The notes under the pieces: model-generated
Database searches by the model: none
The model's input: the letters and a program-made list of their open reading frames with translations, nothing else
Told to the model about the DNA's origin: nothing
Program-made: the position numbers and the translations under genes
Shown here: positions 37,191 through 45,880 of the stretch, one piece after another
How positions within the stretch are numbered: position 1 is the first letter of the stretch
Layout: the number at the start of each line of letters is the position of its first letter
From: JAJRTE01 sp964418585
Lineage (GTDB): Bacteria > Myxococcota_A > UBA796 > JAJRTE01
Direction: 5' to 3'
DNA length: 64,000 nt
Assembly: GCA_964418585.1 (NCBI GenBank)
Contig: CAYQMG010000204.1
Span: 61,074-125,073 of the forward strand

Positions 37191-38657
37191 TCACCGGAAC
37201 TCGTCCGGGTTCAGACCGTGTTTTCGGAACAGGCCATACAGGTCGGACCGGTATCGCCCGGCGATTCGGGCGGCCTCGCTCACGTTGCCCCGCGTGACGG
37301 TGAGAAGGCGCAACAGGTATTCCCGTTCGAAGGCTGCACGGGCTTCGCGGAAGCTGGGCATGGTGTGTGCCTCGTTGCGCGAACATTGCGGAGGGGGCGG
37401 CCGAATCTTGGACCGGGCCGATGCCTTTTCGTCCCCGGCGTCTTCGAAAAGATCTTCGGGATAGATCACCTGAAAAGGCGACAGGACCACGGCACGTTTG
37501 ATCCGGTTCTCGAGTTCGCGCACGTTGCCCGGCCATTCATGAGCGAGCAGTCTCTCGATGGCGGACCGGTGGAATCCGACCATTTCTCGGCCTTCCTCCC
37601 GGGCGTAGCGCCGCAGGAAGTGCTCGGCGAGGAGCATGATATCCTCCTGGCGGTTTCGAAGTGGGGCCAGGAAGATGGGGAGAACGTGGATCCGGAAAAA
37701 CAGATCCTCGCGGAACCTCCCAGCCTCGCACGCTTGCCTCAGGTCGTGCGTGGAAGCCACAATGACCCGGACGTCGGTAGCCACTACCTGTTCCGAACCC
37801 ACCGGGCGAATCGTGCGTTCCTGTAGAAACCGAAGCAAGGCCACCTGGAACGCCGGGCTCGTGCTGTCGATCTCGTCCAGGAATACCGTGCCCCCTTCGG
37901 CCTGGCGGATGAGGCCAGGACGCCCCGGGCCGGCTCCGGTGAATGCCCCTCGAGTGTGTCCGAACAGCTCGCTTTCCAGCAAGGGGTCCGGAATCGTGGC
38001 GCAGCTCACAGCCACGAACGGTCCGCACGAACGGGGACTGAGCGTGTGAATGGCTCGAGCCACGCATTCCTTGCCTGTCCCCGATTCCCCGTACACCGTC
38101 ACCGTGGCGTCAGTGGGAGCCACCCGGACGATGGATCGGTAGACGGACTGCATCGCAGGGCTTCTCCCGACGAGTTGCAGCGCGGAGGCCCGAGGGTCTC
38201 GGCGGAAGGCCAGGTTCAGCATCGAGATTTCTTCGGTCAGGCCCCGCCGCTCCAGGGCCCGGTCGACTTCTCGAAGAAGCTGGTCGAGTTCGATGGGCTT
38301 GGTCAGGTAGCTGTACGCCCCTCGCCGTACCGCGCTGATCGCGGTGGGAATGCTTCCGTGCGCGGTGAGGATGATCACCGGAAGGAGGTTGTCCCGGGCC
38401 AGCAGGTGGTCCATGAGTTCCAGCCCGTTTTCGTTTCCGAGCCGGAGATCCACGATGGCCAGGTCCACGGGGTGCGTGTCCAGGGCACCGGAAGCCTGCC
38501 GACTGTTGCGGGCTTCCAGGACCTGATAACCGGCCCGCTCGAGCGCCTGGCGAAGCGTGGTTCGGATCCCGTCCTCGTCGTCCACGACCAGAAGCCAACC
38601 CGAAGGCCGCTGCGGTCGGACCGGTTTTCCTGGCATCGGGAGGGCGCCGTGCTCCAT
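37191..38657 (-). CDS. NtrC-family sigma-54-dependent response regulator
   Basis: A 488-residue activator. The receiver domain (about 20-135) has the phospho-Asp in 'DLAIVDLRLGNENGLELM' and Lys in 'YLTKPIELDQLL'. The AAA+ domain has Walker A 'GESGTGKE', the sigma-54 contact loop 'GAFTGA', Walker B 'GGTVFLDEID' and 'RFREDLFFRIHVLPI'. The C-terminal Fis-type helix-turn-helix is 'NVSEAARIAGRYRSDLYGLF'. The ATG at 38657 follows GGGGAG; earlier in-frame starts add a low-complexity sequence. No cognate histidine kinase is adjacent. Targets unknown. Confidence 0.93.
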   Translation of the reverse strand: MEHGALPMPGKPVRPQRPSGWLLVVDDEDGIRTTLRQALERAGYQVLEARNSRQASGALDTHPVDLAIVDLRLGNENGLELMDHLLARDNLLPVIILTAHGSIPTAISAVRRGAYSYLTKPIELDQLLREVDRALERRGLTEEISMLNLAFRRDPRASALQLVGRSPAMQSVYRSIVRVAPTDATVTVYGESGTGKECVARAIHTLSPRSCGPFVAVSCATIPDPLLESELFGHTRGAFTGAGPGRPGLIRQAEGGTVFLDEIDSTSPAFQVALLRFLQERTIRPVGSEQVVATDVRVIVASTHDLRQACEAGRFREDLFFRIHVLPIFLAPLRNRQEDIMLLAEHFLRRYAREEGREMVGFHRSAIERLLAHEWPGNVRELENRIKRAVVLSPFQVIYPEDLFEDAGDEKASARSKIRPPPPQCSRNEAHTMPSFREARAAFEREYLLRLLTVTRGNVSEAARIAGRYRSDLYGLFRKHGLNPDEFR

Positions 38658-38770
38658 CGTCCAGGTCTCCCCTGGCTCCGTGACCCCCTGAAAGGGCCTC
38701 GAGGGCGATGGCGCCCGGGCGCGCTCCCCGAGTCGGTCCGGCCGGGGCAGAACCCTGGACCACCCGGGCG

Positions 38771-39121
38771 TCAGGGTTCGCTGGACAGTCGAACCCTCGC
38801 CTCGCCCGCAAGGACGGTCTCGATCCGGGAGCGGATCTCCTCGGGCTCCCCGCTCCGTACCTGGAACCGCTTGCGGCGCGCACGAGCGCCTCCGATCAGA
38901 ACCACCCGGCTCGCCGGACAGCCCAGGATCTGCCGAGCCAGGAACTTCCGGCACCGCTCGTTCGCTGCACCATCCACCGGCGGCGCCTTGACAGCCACCT
39001 TGAGCGCTCCATCGTGTATCCCGACAAGAGCGTCCCGCGACGCCCCCGGCTGCACAAGCACCGGGACCACCACGGCTCCGTCACGGACGAGCAGCACCAG
39101 GAGGCGGTCTTCCGGGGTCAC
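38771..39121 (-). CDS. DUF167/YggU-family protein
   Basis: A 116-residue DUF167 protein: 'VPVLVQPGASRDALVGIHDGALKVAVKAPPVDGAANERC' contains the signature basic/Gly residues of the YggU fold (described here in pieces; key parts are 'QPGASRD' and 'APPVDGAANE'). Function unknown; frequently encoded beside cell-division genes (family knowledge). The start is GTG at 39121, overlapping the DivIVA stop by 4 nt (GTGA), so the two are co-translated. It lies about 110 bp upstream of the sigma-54 regulator gene on the same strand. Confidence 0.85.
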   Translation of the reverse strand: MTPEDRLLVLLVRDGAVVVPVLVQPGASRDALVGIHDGALKVAVKAPPVDGAANERCRKFLARQILGCPASRVVLIGGARARRKRFQVRSGEPEEIRSRIETVLAGEARVRLSSEP

Positions 39122-39645
39122 CGCCCATGCTCCACTTGCATGGCTCGAGGCGCCTGGAGGTAGGTGAGCTTCTCCTCGACCGTGTCTTTCCGCGCGGCTT
39201 GCTGCTCGGTGATGTCCAGCAGCTTGGTATGGGTTTCGATGGTGGCCCGGAGAGAGGCCAGCAACTGGGTCCGCTGACTCTTCAGTTCACGGATTTCCTC
39301 GAGCAGCTCGGTGAGCCGGTTGTGGGCCGAGGCAATGATCTGCTCGCTCTGCAATCGTGCCTCACTCAGGACGATCTCCGCCTCTTTCATGGCCCCGGAT
39401 TTGATCTCCTCGGTCATCTTCTGGGCCATGACCAGCGTGTCCTTGAGCGCCTTTTCACGCTCTCGGTAGTCCTCGAGACCGGCCTCGGCCTTCCTCAAGG
39501 ATTCCTTCAGGCTGGCATTCTCCCGAAGGAGCGCTTCCATCTGGCTCCGGACGGCGTCGAGGAAGTTCTTCACCTCCTCGGGATTGTACCCGCGCCATGC
39601 GGACTGAAAGTGCTTCTGCTGGATATCGAGCGGTGTTATCTTCAT
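39118..39645 (-). CDS. DivIVA domain-containing coiled-coil protein
   Basis: A 175-residue protein with the DivIVA/GpsB-like N-terminus 'MKITPLDIQQKHFQSAWRGY' followed by 'NPEEVKNFLDAVRSQMEALL', then an almost continuous coiled coil to residue ~150. DivIVA proteins mark curved membranes at poles and septa and are best known from Gram-positive bacteria, but also occur in some delta-lineages (established knowledge). It may help cell division or polar growth. The ATG at 39645 follows a good promoter. It is co-translated with DUF167. Confidence 0.85.
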   Translation of the reverse strand: MKITPLDIQQKHFQSAWRGYNPEEVKNFLDAVRSQMEALLRENASLKESLRKAEAGLEDYREREKALKDTLVMAQKMTEEIKSGAMKEAEIVLSEARLQSEQIIASAHNRLTELLEEIRELKSQRTQLLASLRATIETHTKLLDITEQQAARKDTVEEKLTYLQAPRAMQVEHGR

Positions 39646-39677
39646 GATGACTCCGAACTGCTTGCAAGCCCAGTTCC

Positions 39678-39706
39678 ACTATAGCGCCGGGACGGGTCGA
39701 TAGCAA
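39678..39706 (-). promoter_or_regulatory. Sigma-70-like promoter for the DivIVA-DUF167 operon
   Basis: On the minus strand TTGCTA (39706-39701), 17 bp and TATAGT (39683-39678), about 33 nt before the ATG at 39645. Confidence 0.6.
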
Positions 39707-39781
39707 CACGTTTCCCCGGTGAATTCCAGGAGTTCGTTGACTCGCCCCCCGCCCACGGGGGGCCGTGGTGATGGCTCGACC

Positions 39782-41278
39782 ATGAATCAGGCCTCGCACA
39801 TGGCGGTGGAAAGAACCTTGCTCCGGTACCGATTGCGTGTGCTCTCACACCGGGCACGGGCGCTCGGCGCGGTGGGCGCTCTCCAGGTCGCCGCGGTGAC
39901 CGCGCTGGTCGGATACCTCGCGGTCCGGTGGGCCTGGGGCCGAATGGACTTCTCCCTCGCAGACCCGGGCGCTTTTCGCGAATCGGTACGCATGGAAGCC
40001 TATCGCCTCGGCGCCTTCATGGTCGCCGTCGGGGGGTTGCTCGATTTCGGAGTCCTGTGGCGCAACCGCGACATCGAAGTGCTCAACCTTTTCCCCGTGC
40101 CTGCCCAGGCACTCTTCCGATTCCGGTCCCTGGAAATGGCCGCCTGGAACTTCCCCCTCCTCGCTCTGGGCCTCACGACCGCCGCCGCACTTGGGTGGCA
40201 TGGACACTGGTACGAGGCACTCGAGGTCGCGGTTTTCCTCGGAGCGCTCTTTGTGGAAACCCTGGTCTGGAGCCTCTACTGGCATGCCTTTGCCGGCTCT
40301 TCCGTGGGCACCCCTTCGTTCGAGTGGGTCAAAGAACACCTGGCCGGCGCCATGGTGCTCAAGGACAGAACCCTCCTGCTCTACAGCCCTTTCCTCGTGG
40401 CGACTTCCAGTTTTCTTTCCGGCCTGCTCATCTTGATCGGAATGAGTGCAATGGCTCGAAACCGGTGGGCAGTCGGGGGCGCCCTGGTGCTCGCCGTGAT
40501 TCCTCCCACCATCTGGGCATTGCGTCAAGGCGCACTCCTGATGGAACGTGGCTACTATCGGGCACTGGCCGCACTGGCAGAGGGAGAACAGTTGGGTGAA
40601 ATGGGAGAATCTGCACCTCCGGCGGAGTTCTTCGGGCAGTGGTACGCCTCCCGGATGCCTCACCCGGTGCGCCCGCTCGTGATCAAGGACCTGCGCCAGG
40701 CGTGGCGACGCAATCGCCTCGACCACCTGGTGCTGGGTACAGGCACCATCGCCCTCATGATTCTGGGAGGCCGGAACACCCAGGAGGCGCTCGGCGCCGG
40801 ATGGGGCTGGCCCGCGTGGTGGGTCCTCATGGGATTCGCCGCCGGACAGGCCTTCCGGATGACCCGACCCGGGAGCGACGCTCCCTGGCACTGGCTCAGC
40901 CTCCCCGTTTCCATGGAACGCCACCTGGTCGGTCGCCTCATGGCCACCTCGTTCTTCGTGGGAATGGTCGCTCCGGGCGCCGTCCTTTCCCTCCACTGGA
41001 TGGGACTGGGATGGGCCGACGCCTTGGCTCGAGTCGTGCCTCTGGCCGTGGGCACCGCTGTCCTGGCCACGCACCTGGCTGTGACGATGTTTCAGGGCGG
41101 CCCCCATGGTTGGATCCTGTTCGGGGCACTCCTGGCCGCCTCCTACTTGCTCGGGGAAGGAGTGCGTGCTCAACTGGTCTGGTTGGCCGTGTTCGCCGCC
41201 GCGACCCTCCTGCTCTTGCCCCGGTTGCCCGCGCGCCTGGCCCGGGCGGAGCAGGGGGAGGATGGGGGGAGGCGATGA
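39782..41278 (+). CDS. Large ABC-2-like membrane permease
   Basis: A 498-residue integral membrane protein with two sets of about 5-6 hydrophobic segments separated by a cytoplasmic loop near residues 265-310 ('EQLGEMGESAPPAEFFGQWY'). The loop-helix 'HPVRPLVIKDLRQAWRRNRL' is typical of the intracellular coupling region in some ABC-2 exporters. The ATPase gene follows 60 bp later. The two-lobed layout suggests one protein may form the whole transmembrane unit. Start at the ATG 39782; another in-frame ATG at 39800 is possible and neither has a clear ribosome site. Substrate unknown. Confidence 0.7.
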   Translation: MNQASHMAVERTLLRYRLRVLSHRARALGAVGALQVAAVTALVGYLAVRWAWGRMDFSLADPGAFRESVRMEAYRLGAFMVAVGGLLDFGVLWRNRDIEVLNLFPVPAQALFRFRSLEMAAWNFPLLALGLTTAAALGWHGHWYEALEVAVFLGALFVETLVWSLYWHAFAGSSVGTPSFEWVKEHLAGAMVLKDRTLLLYSPFLVATSSFLSGLLILIGMSAMARNRWAVGGALVLAVIPPTIWALRQGALLMERGYYRALAALAEGEQLGEMGESAPPAEFFGQWYASRMPHPVRPLVIKDLRQAWRRNRLDHLVLGTGTIALMILGGRNTQEALGAGWGWPAWWVLMGFAAGQAFRMTRPGSDAPWHWLSLPVSMERHLVGRLMATSFFVGMVAPGAVLSLHWMGLGWADALARVVPLAVGTAVLATHLAVTMFQGGPHGWILFGALLAASYLLGEGVRAQLVWLAVFAAATLLLLPRLPARLARAEQGEDGGRR

Positions 41279-41338
41279 GCGGTCCGTTTTGGGAAGGACA
41301 TCGGGGTCAAGTCCGAGAGGAGTGGATGGTCAGGACGC

Positions 41339-42121
41339 ATGGAACTTGAGTTTCAGAATGTGACGAAGAGGTTTGGCTCCCAGGTGGCGGTGGACGGTGT
41401 TTCCTTCCGGATGAAGGGCGGGGACTTTGTCGGCCTGATCGGACCCAACGGGGCCGGGAAGACCACGGCGCTGCGGATGGCCGTGGGTCACCTGGAGCCG
41501 ACGGATGGGCGTGTGGTGCTGGACGGTGCGGGCGTGATGGAGCGGCCGTTGGAGGCGCGGAAGCGGATTGGGTATGTGCCGGAGTTCATCGCATTGTATG
41601 ATTACCTGACCGGTGCGGAGTACCTGGAGTTTGTCGGAGAGTTGAAAGGGTTGAGCACGCGGGATCGGGAAGCCGGGGTGGAGGAGTTGTACGAGGTATT
41701 GCAACTGGGCGAGGAGCGGCATCGGCTGATTCGGACCTACTCTCAGGGGATGCGGCGGAAGGTGGCCATTGCAGCGGCGTTGCTGGGCCATCCACCGTTT
41801 TTGGTGCTGGATGAGGCCCTGAACGGGTTGGATCCGACAACCCTGCACGGGCTGAAGGCCTACCTGACGGCGTGTAGCCGTCGCGGCATGGGGATATTGA
41901 TTTCGAGCCACGTGCTGGAGGTGTTGGAGCGGCTGTGCAACCGGATTGCCATGCTGTACGGAGGCAAGCTTGTCGCCGTACTGGATGCGGAGGAACTGGA
42001 GCGCGTGCGTGGACAGGACGGTGGGTTGGAACAGCATTTCATGTTGCTCGTGGAGGGCGTGCAAGCGGGCCTGGGAAGGGGGACCGGCGTTTCCGAGCAA
42101 ACAGGAGGGACAGGTCGATGA
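41339..42121 (+). CDS. ABC transporter ATP-binding protein
   Basis: A 260-residue ATPase subunit. Walker A 'GPNGAGKTTALR' lies at about 35-46, the Q-loop region 'RIGYVPEFIALYDYLTG' at about 75-91, the signature region 'YSQGMRRKVAIAAALLGHP' (SQGM replaces LSGGQ; family B-type exporters) and Walker B 'FLVLDEALNGLDP' follow, then the H-loop 'ISSHVLEVLERL'. It pairs with the preceding permease and is coupled by ATGA overlap to a TPR-lipobox-free exported protein. AGGA lies about five bases before the ATG. Confidence 0.9.
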   Translation: MELEFQNVTKRFGSQVAVDGVSFRMKGGDFVGLIGPNGAGKTTALRMAVGHLEPTDGRVVLDGAGVMERPLEARKRIGYVPEFIALYDYLTGAEYLEFVGELKGLSTRDREAGVEELYEVLQLGEERHRLIRTYSQGMRRKVAIAAALLGHPPFLVLDEALNGLDPTTLHGLKAYLTACSRRGMGILISSHVLEVLERLCNRIAMLYGGKLVAVLDAEELERVRGQDGGLEQHFMLLVEGVQAGLGRGTGVSEQTGGTGR

Positions 42122-43218
42122 AAGGGGACTCGAGACGGATGTCTTTCCTGGCAAGGGTGGTTGTTGGGTGGGGGATCGTTCTGTGTCTGCTGGGAATGGG
42201 TGGTCTGGCGTTTGGCGATACAGGAGGCGGGCGGAAAGCCGGGCTGGACGGCACCTGGTACGAACTGGTTCTCGACTGCCCCTTCTGTCTCCGGTTCGAG
42301 GAACATACCATTTCGTTGGAGGACAAGGCCACGGTGCTGGAGTTCTCCGACCGGCTCGAGGTGGCCACGGCGGAGGGGGCGGCTGGGCTGTTTTCCCGGG
42401 AGGGGCAGGAGTGGTCTTTTCAACGGGCGGTGCTGACGCGGCACCGGCAAGAGGAAGACTTGGTGGTCCTGCTCTACCCCTTCCACGAGGGCGAGCGGGC
42501 TTCGGACGTGTATGCTCGAGTCTGGGTGCTCACTCCCATGGCAGACGGGAAGGTCCTGTTTGGCCCCCGGTACGAGGTGAGTGTGTTCTCGGAGGATGCC
42601 TTCGAGCGGGTCGAGGGTGGGTTCCGGGCCCGGGTTTCCTTTCTTCCGCAGGCCAAGATCGTGGCGAACCTGGACGATGTCCGGGTGTTCAGCCTGAACG
42701 AGAAACGACGGATGTATCAGCCGAGCCCACAGGTCCGATTCAGCCTGGACGGTGTGGCCTGTTTCATCCGCGAGAGCACGAGCGATGCCGACATTGCGCG
42801 GGCGTACCAGGAAGCGCGGCGCAAGGCGGCGCAGCGAGAGAACCGGCTGTCCCTGTTTCGGACCCTGGTTCGGCAGGGGGATGAGGCCTACCACGCTGCA
42901 GACTACGAGGACGCTCTGAACCGGTACAAGGCGGCGAGCGCCATCATGCCGGAGATGGCCATCGTGCACGCAGACCTTGGGGCGGTCTACCAGGTGCAGA
43001 ACCGGCTCATGGAGGCGGAAGGAGCCTATCGACTGGCCATCGAGCTTGAACCAGGGGATGCAGACACACGGTTCAACCTGGCTCAGGTCCTGGAACAGCA
43101 GGGGCGGTTGGAAGAGGCCCTGGCCATGTATCGTTCGGTGATCGAGCTTCGCCCGGACGATGCCGAGGCCAACGAATGTGTGGTGAGGCTGCGTCGGAAG
43201 CTGGGGGCCCAGCAGTGA
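42118..43218 (+). CDS. Exported TPR protein associated with the ABC transporter
   Basis: A 366-residue protein beginning in the ATPase stop (ATGA). An N-terminal hydrophobic signal segment ('VVVGWGIVLCLLGMGGLAFG') is followed by a globular beta-rich region (about 40-220, containing 'LDCPFCLRFEE' with two Cys) and C-terminal tetratricopeptide repeats from about 255 ('LFRTLVRQGDEAYHAADYEDALNRY', described as three repeats with W/Y-x-A-G-type helices). Probably periplasmic, a partner of the ABC system. The middle domain was not recognised. Confidence 0.75.
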   Translation: MKGDSRRMSFLARVVVGWGIVLCLLGMGGLAFGDTGGGRKAGLDGTWYELVLDCPFCLRFEEHTISLEDKATVLEFSDRLEVATAEGAAGLFSREGQEWSFQRAVLTRHRQEEDLVVLLYPFHEGERASDVYARVWVLTPMADGKVLFGPRYEVSVFSEDAFERVEGGFRARVSFLPQAKIVANLDDVRVFSLNEKRRMYQPSPQVRFSLDGVACFIRESTSDADIARAYQEARRKAAQRENRLSLFRTLVRQGDEAYHAADYEDALNRYKAASAIMPEMAIVHADLGAVYQVQNRLMEAEGAYRLAIELEPGDADTRFNLAQVLEQQGRLEEALAMYRSVIELRPDDAEANECVVRLRRKLGAQQ

Positions 43219-43279
43219 ACCCCGGTCGGGACCGGACTCGAGGTCTGGGTTCTCGTCTGCTGGATGTACGTCGCAGCGG

Positions 43280-43834
43280 TTACCGTACGACGAACTCCCC
43301 GGTCGACGTGTAGTGCCATTCCCATTTCGGGACCGCCGGGTCGGGCTGGACCTGGTAGCGAACCACCAACCGGTAGACTCCAGGGGGGACGGGCCGTTTT
43401 TCGGCCGTGCCGTTGGGGAAAAACGCCGGTTTCCAGCGGAAGGAGCGGGTTTCCCCCGGCCCCAGGGGGTAGGGGCTGTCCACCACGTAGGTGCAGTGAG
43501 GGTAGGTGCAGAGCACCTCCTCGCGTTTCCAGGACCCATCGCTGTATTTCCGCAGCGCATGATCGATGGCCGCGATCGGGGTGGCGCTCCCCACGTGGGT
43601 CCGCACCGGTACGTCCAGCAGGTTGGTCACCGATATGGCGACCTCCTCCCCCGAGTGGTACGAGGCGGCATCCGTCCGGGCCTCCACCTCCCCCGTGACA
43701 ATTCGGGGCTCAGGCGAGACCCAGTGGTCCAGGAACCCCCGGACAGGTTCCAGTACCGCACCCCGCGTGAATGCCACCGCCACCCAGCCGGCGGTGAGCA
43801 GGATCAGCAGCAACAACAAGAGCTTCTTGCCCAT
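43280..43834 (-). CDS. Exported Ig-like domain protein (BsuPI-like)
   Basis: A 184-residue protein with an uncleaved or cleavable N-terminal hydrophobic segment ('LLLLLLILLTAGWVAVAF'). The rest is an Ig-like beta-sandwich with 'TDAASYHSGEEVAISVTNLL', 'LGPGETRSFRWKP' and 'VPPGVYRLVVRYQV', resembling the intracellular-proteinase-inhibitor BsuPI fold. Two Cys ('VLCTYPHCTYVV') could form a disulfide. I use the second ATG (43834) with GAGAGG six bases upstream. It lies 49 bp after the aaRS-like ligase gene on the same strand and may be the last gene of that operon. Confidence 0.65.
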   Translation of the reverse strand: MGKKLLLLLLILLTAGWVAVAFTRGAVLEPVRGFLDHWVSPEPRIVTGEVEARTDAASYHSGEEVAISVTNLLDVPVRTHVGSATPIAAIDHALRKYSDGSWKREEVLCTYPHCTYVVDSPYPLGPGETRSFRWKPAFFPNGTAEKRPVPPGVYRLVVRYQVQPDPAVPKWEWHYTSTGEFVVR

Positions 43835-43883
43835 CCGCATCCTCTCGAGTGCCGAGCCGGACGCGACGCCCGTCTCGTTGGGG

Positions 43884-45095
43884 TCACTGCTCCTCGTCGG
43901 AAGGTACCCCGGGATCCAGGTCGGTTTCCTGGGCTACCCCATCGCGCACCAGGGCCGGCCATCCGGCCGGGTCCAATCCGTACTGGCTCAAAAAGGCGAA
44001 AACCCACCGCTCGATCCCGAACGCCGTGCATGCCGTGTGCACCGGCTCTCCGCCCAGCCGCACCTGGAAAGCGCGTCCGAAAAAGTCCTCGTGGTAGTTG
44101 AACGAGGCTGCTGCAAGGGAGGATGCGGTGTGGGGGAGGGTGAGCCTGAGTTCGTACTTGGCCTCGGTGAGGAGTTGGTAGTACTTTCTCGCCACAAACG
44201 TGTTCACGAAAAAGGGGTCGTTGGCAGTCTCGACCCACCCGTGCAGTCCGAGCCTCCGGACCAGTCGGACCACAGCCTCGAGGCTCTTTTTTCTTCGCGC
44301 TTTCACCCAGGCCTCCGGACCGACGAACACGATTTCCCGCATGGTGAAGTCCCACAGTCGCTCGAGCGTGGTCATGGCCTCGGCCTCGTAGCGGAAACAG
44401 CGGGCAACCGTGGTAACGGTTCGGGGGGCATCCAGGTTCGAGTCTGCGAGTTCGAGGTAGACGTGAAAGCAGGCCGCCGGCACGCCCACCTGTTCCGGTT
44501 CGTGCATGCCCCGGGCGAACGAGAACGCCTCGCCCTTCTCCTGCGCCCGGGAAAACGCCGCCAACACATCCACGTCCTCCCGAAGGTGGGAGCAAAAGGT
44601 GACGTGGTGAGGAAACGAAGCGAAGTACTGGCACCGATTGAGTGCGTCCATCCCGATCATTTGTGGAAACCGCACCTTACGCGCCCCCATGGACCGCCCG
44701 ATCCGGGTGAAGGTCCGGTCGAAAAACTCGAGCAGGTCCAGGGCGACCCCGGACAGGGAGACCTGACCGGGGCCCAGAACAGAGACCAGGCCGCGCTCGA
44801 GAAGTTCCGTCCAGACATCGCCTGCATGAGGTGGTTTCCCGGAACGAAGATCCTCGATAACCTGGGTGCGGACCGACCGCCAGCCTCGAGTCATGTCCTG
44901 CACCAGGCGGGCGACCTTGTCCTTGACCTGGGCGATGTCCGCGTCGGCCGCAACCTGGAACCGTATCTGGCGCGGGTCGTCGGGATCGATCACGAAATTC
45001 GACGCCGATTCAGAGGCATACGGGAGGGCTGCAGAGAGTTCCTCGAGCACATCGGTCGGAATCGGACGTTCCAGCTCGAGCACGACCAGGGTCAT
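43884..45095 (-). CDS. Class II aaRS-like amino acid:[carrier protein] ligase
   Basis: A 403-residue homologue of the class II (atypical SerRS-type) synthetase core without a tRNA-binding domain. Motif 2 is 'ARCFRYEAEAMTTLERLWDF' (Arg235, Glu237) and motif 3 'FGIERWVFAF' (Gly-x-Glu-Arg at 360-363). Cys209, Glu254 and Cys356 have the spacing of the Zn-ligand Cys/Glu/Cys set of this fold. An N-terminal extension of about 80-100 residues precedes the core. Family members (established knowledge: the Bradyrhizobium Bll0957-type amino acid:[carrier protein] ligases) charge the phosphopantetheine of a small carrier protein with an amino acid. The adjacent gene two steps upstream encodes such a carrier. 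The ATG at 45095 (GGAGGAACC before it) overlaps the Cys-cluster protein stop by 4 nt. Confidence 0.8.
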   Translation of the reverse strand: MTLVVLELERPIPTDVLEELSAALPYASESASNFVIDPDDPRQIRFQVAADADIAQVKDKVARLVQDMTRGWRSVRTQVIEDLRSGKPPHAGDVWTELLERGLVSVLGPGQVSLSGVALDLLEFFDRTFTRIGRSMGARKVRFPQMIGMDALNRCQYFASFPHHVTFCSHLREDVDVLAAFSRAQEKGEAFSFARGMHEPEQVGVPAACFHVYLELADSNLDAPRTVTTVARCFRYEAEAMTTLERLWDFTMREIVFVGPEAWVKARRKKSLEAVVRLVRRLGLHGWVETANDPFFVNTFVARKYYQLLTEAKYELRLTLPHTASSLAAASFNYHEDFFGRAFQVRLGGEPVHTACTAFGIERWVFAFLSQYGLDPAGWPALVRDGVAQETDLDPGVPSDEEQ

Positions 45096-45880
45096 GGTTC
45101 CTCCGGAGTGAGTGGGCCGCCGAGACGGGCTTCGAGCGCGTCCCAGACCTGGGCGATCGTCTCGAGCACGGAGGCGGGACGATACAGTTTGCCGAACACC
45201 AGGAGCTTTTCCCATTGAGAAAAAAAGCGGTCCTCGGGGCCGGACAGAAGTTCCGGGTACTGCTCCCGAACCGACCTGAGAATGGCGTTCTTGTAGATGG
45301 AGGCGGCCTTGAAATAGAGGATGTTCACCGGATCCTTGAACAGTTCCCGACACAGAGCCTCGTACCGGGTGCGCTCTGCCGGCGTGAGCGACACGATGGA
45401 GCAGGGCGCAACCGCATGCTCGAGGTCGTCCCAAAAGAGGTCGATGAGGGCGGTGGGCTCCAGCCGTTCCACGGTTCCGTCCAGGGTGGGAACCGGCATG
45501 AACGGGTAGATGCGGCACACCACCGGCCGGTAGGCATGGTCCGAACACCGACCGCCGAGATTGCACACAGCACGGTAGATCGGCAGAACCCGACCGTTGG
45601 GCAACAACAGGTCGTGCCGGGTGAAACTCTCGGAATAGCCCGCCTGCAACCGCCCGGTGCGCTTGAGGAACGCATACTCGCCCGGAAGGTGCGGCAGGTC
45701 CACGCCTGAACGGCGGAGGAACCGGAAATGGCGCTGAACCCGGGTGGGCGTGCAGCAAAACCCGTCACAGGTCTCCCAGCAACGAGGCCTCGAGACGAAT
45801 TCGCTCGCAAAGATCTTTGCCCAGTCGGTCCTTCCGGCCACCGCACCCGGGCCGCCGGTCCCCTGCGAATCGTCCATCAT
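45092..45880 (-). CDS. YkgJ-family Cys-cluster (putative Zn/Fe chelating) protein
   Basis: A 262-residue protein with the YkgJ/CxxCxxCC pattern: Cys34, Cys38, Cys42 and Cys43 ('CWETCDGFCC'), then Cys106, Cys112 and 'HAYRPVVCRIYPF' with Cys122. The 'R-P-x-x-C-R-x-Y-P' segment is the family's hallmark, suggesting a metal-bound redox or oxygenase-like cofactor. The C-terminal half is helical with no motif recognised. The ATG at 45880 overlaps the carrier protein stop (ATGA), and its own stop overlaps the ligase ATG. Hence it is embedded between the carrier and its charging enzyme, which argues that it acts on the carried amino acid (inference). Confidence 0.78.
   Translation of the reverse strand: MMDDSQGTGGPGAVAGRTDWAKIFASEFVSRPRCWETCDGFCCTPTRVQRHFRFLRRSGVDLPHLPGEYAFLKRTGRLQAGYSESFTRHDLLLPNGRVLPIYRAVCNLGGRCSDHAYRPVVCRIYPFMPVPTLDGTVERLEPTALIDLFWDDLEHAVAPCSIVSLTPAERTRYEALCRELFKDPVNILYFKAASIYKNAILRSVREQYPELLSGPEDRFFSQWEKLLVFGKLYRPASVLETIAQVWDALEARLGGPLTPEEP

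Noticed and set aside
43222..43235. Perfect inverted repeat CCGGTC-GG-GACCGG
   Set aside because: Loop of two bases is too tight and there is no T-run, so a terminator or riboswitch is not supported.
43884..45095. Naming the aaRS-like gene seryl-tRNA synthetase
   Set aside because: Lacks the N-terminal tRNA-binding coiled-coil arm and sits in an operon with a carrier protein.
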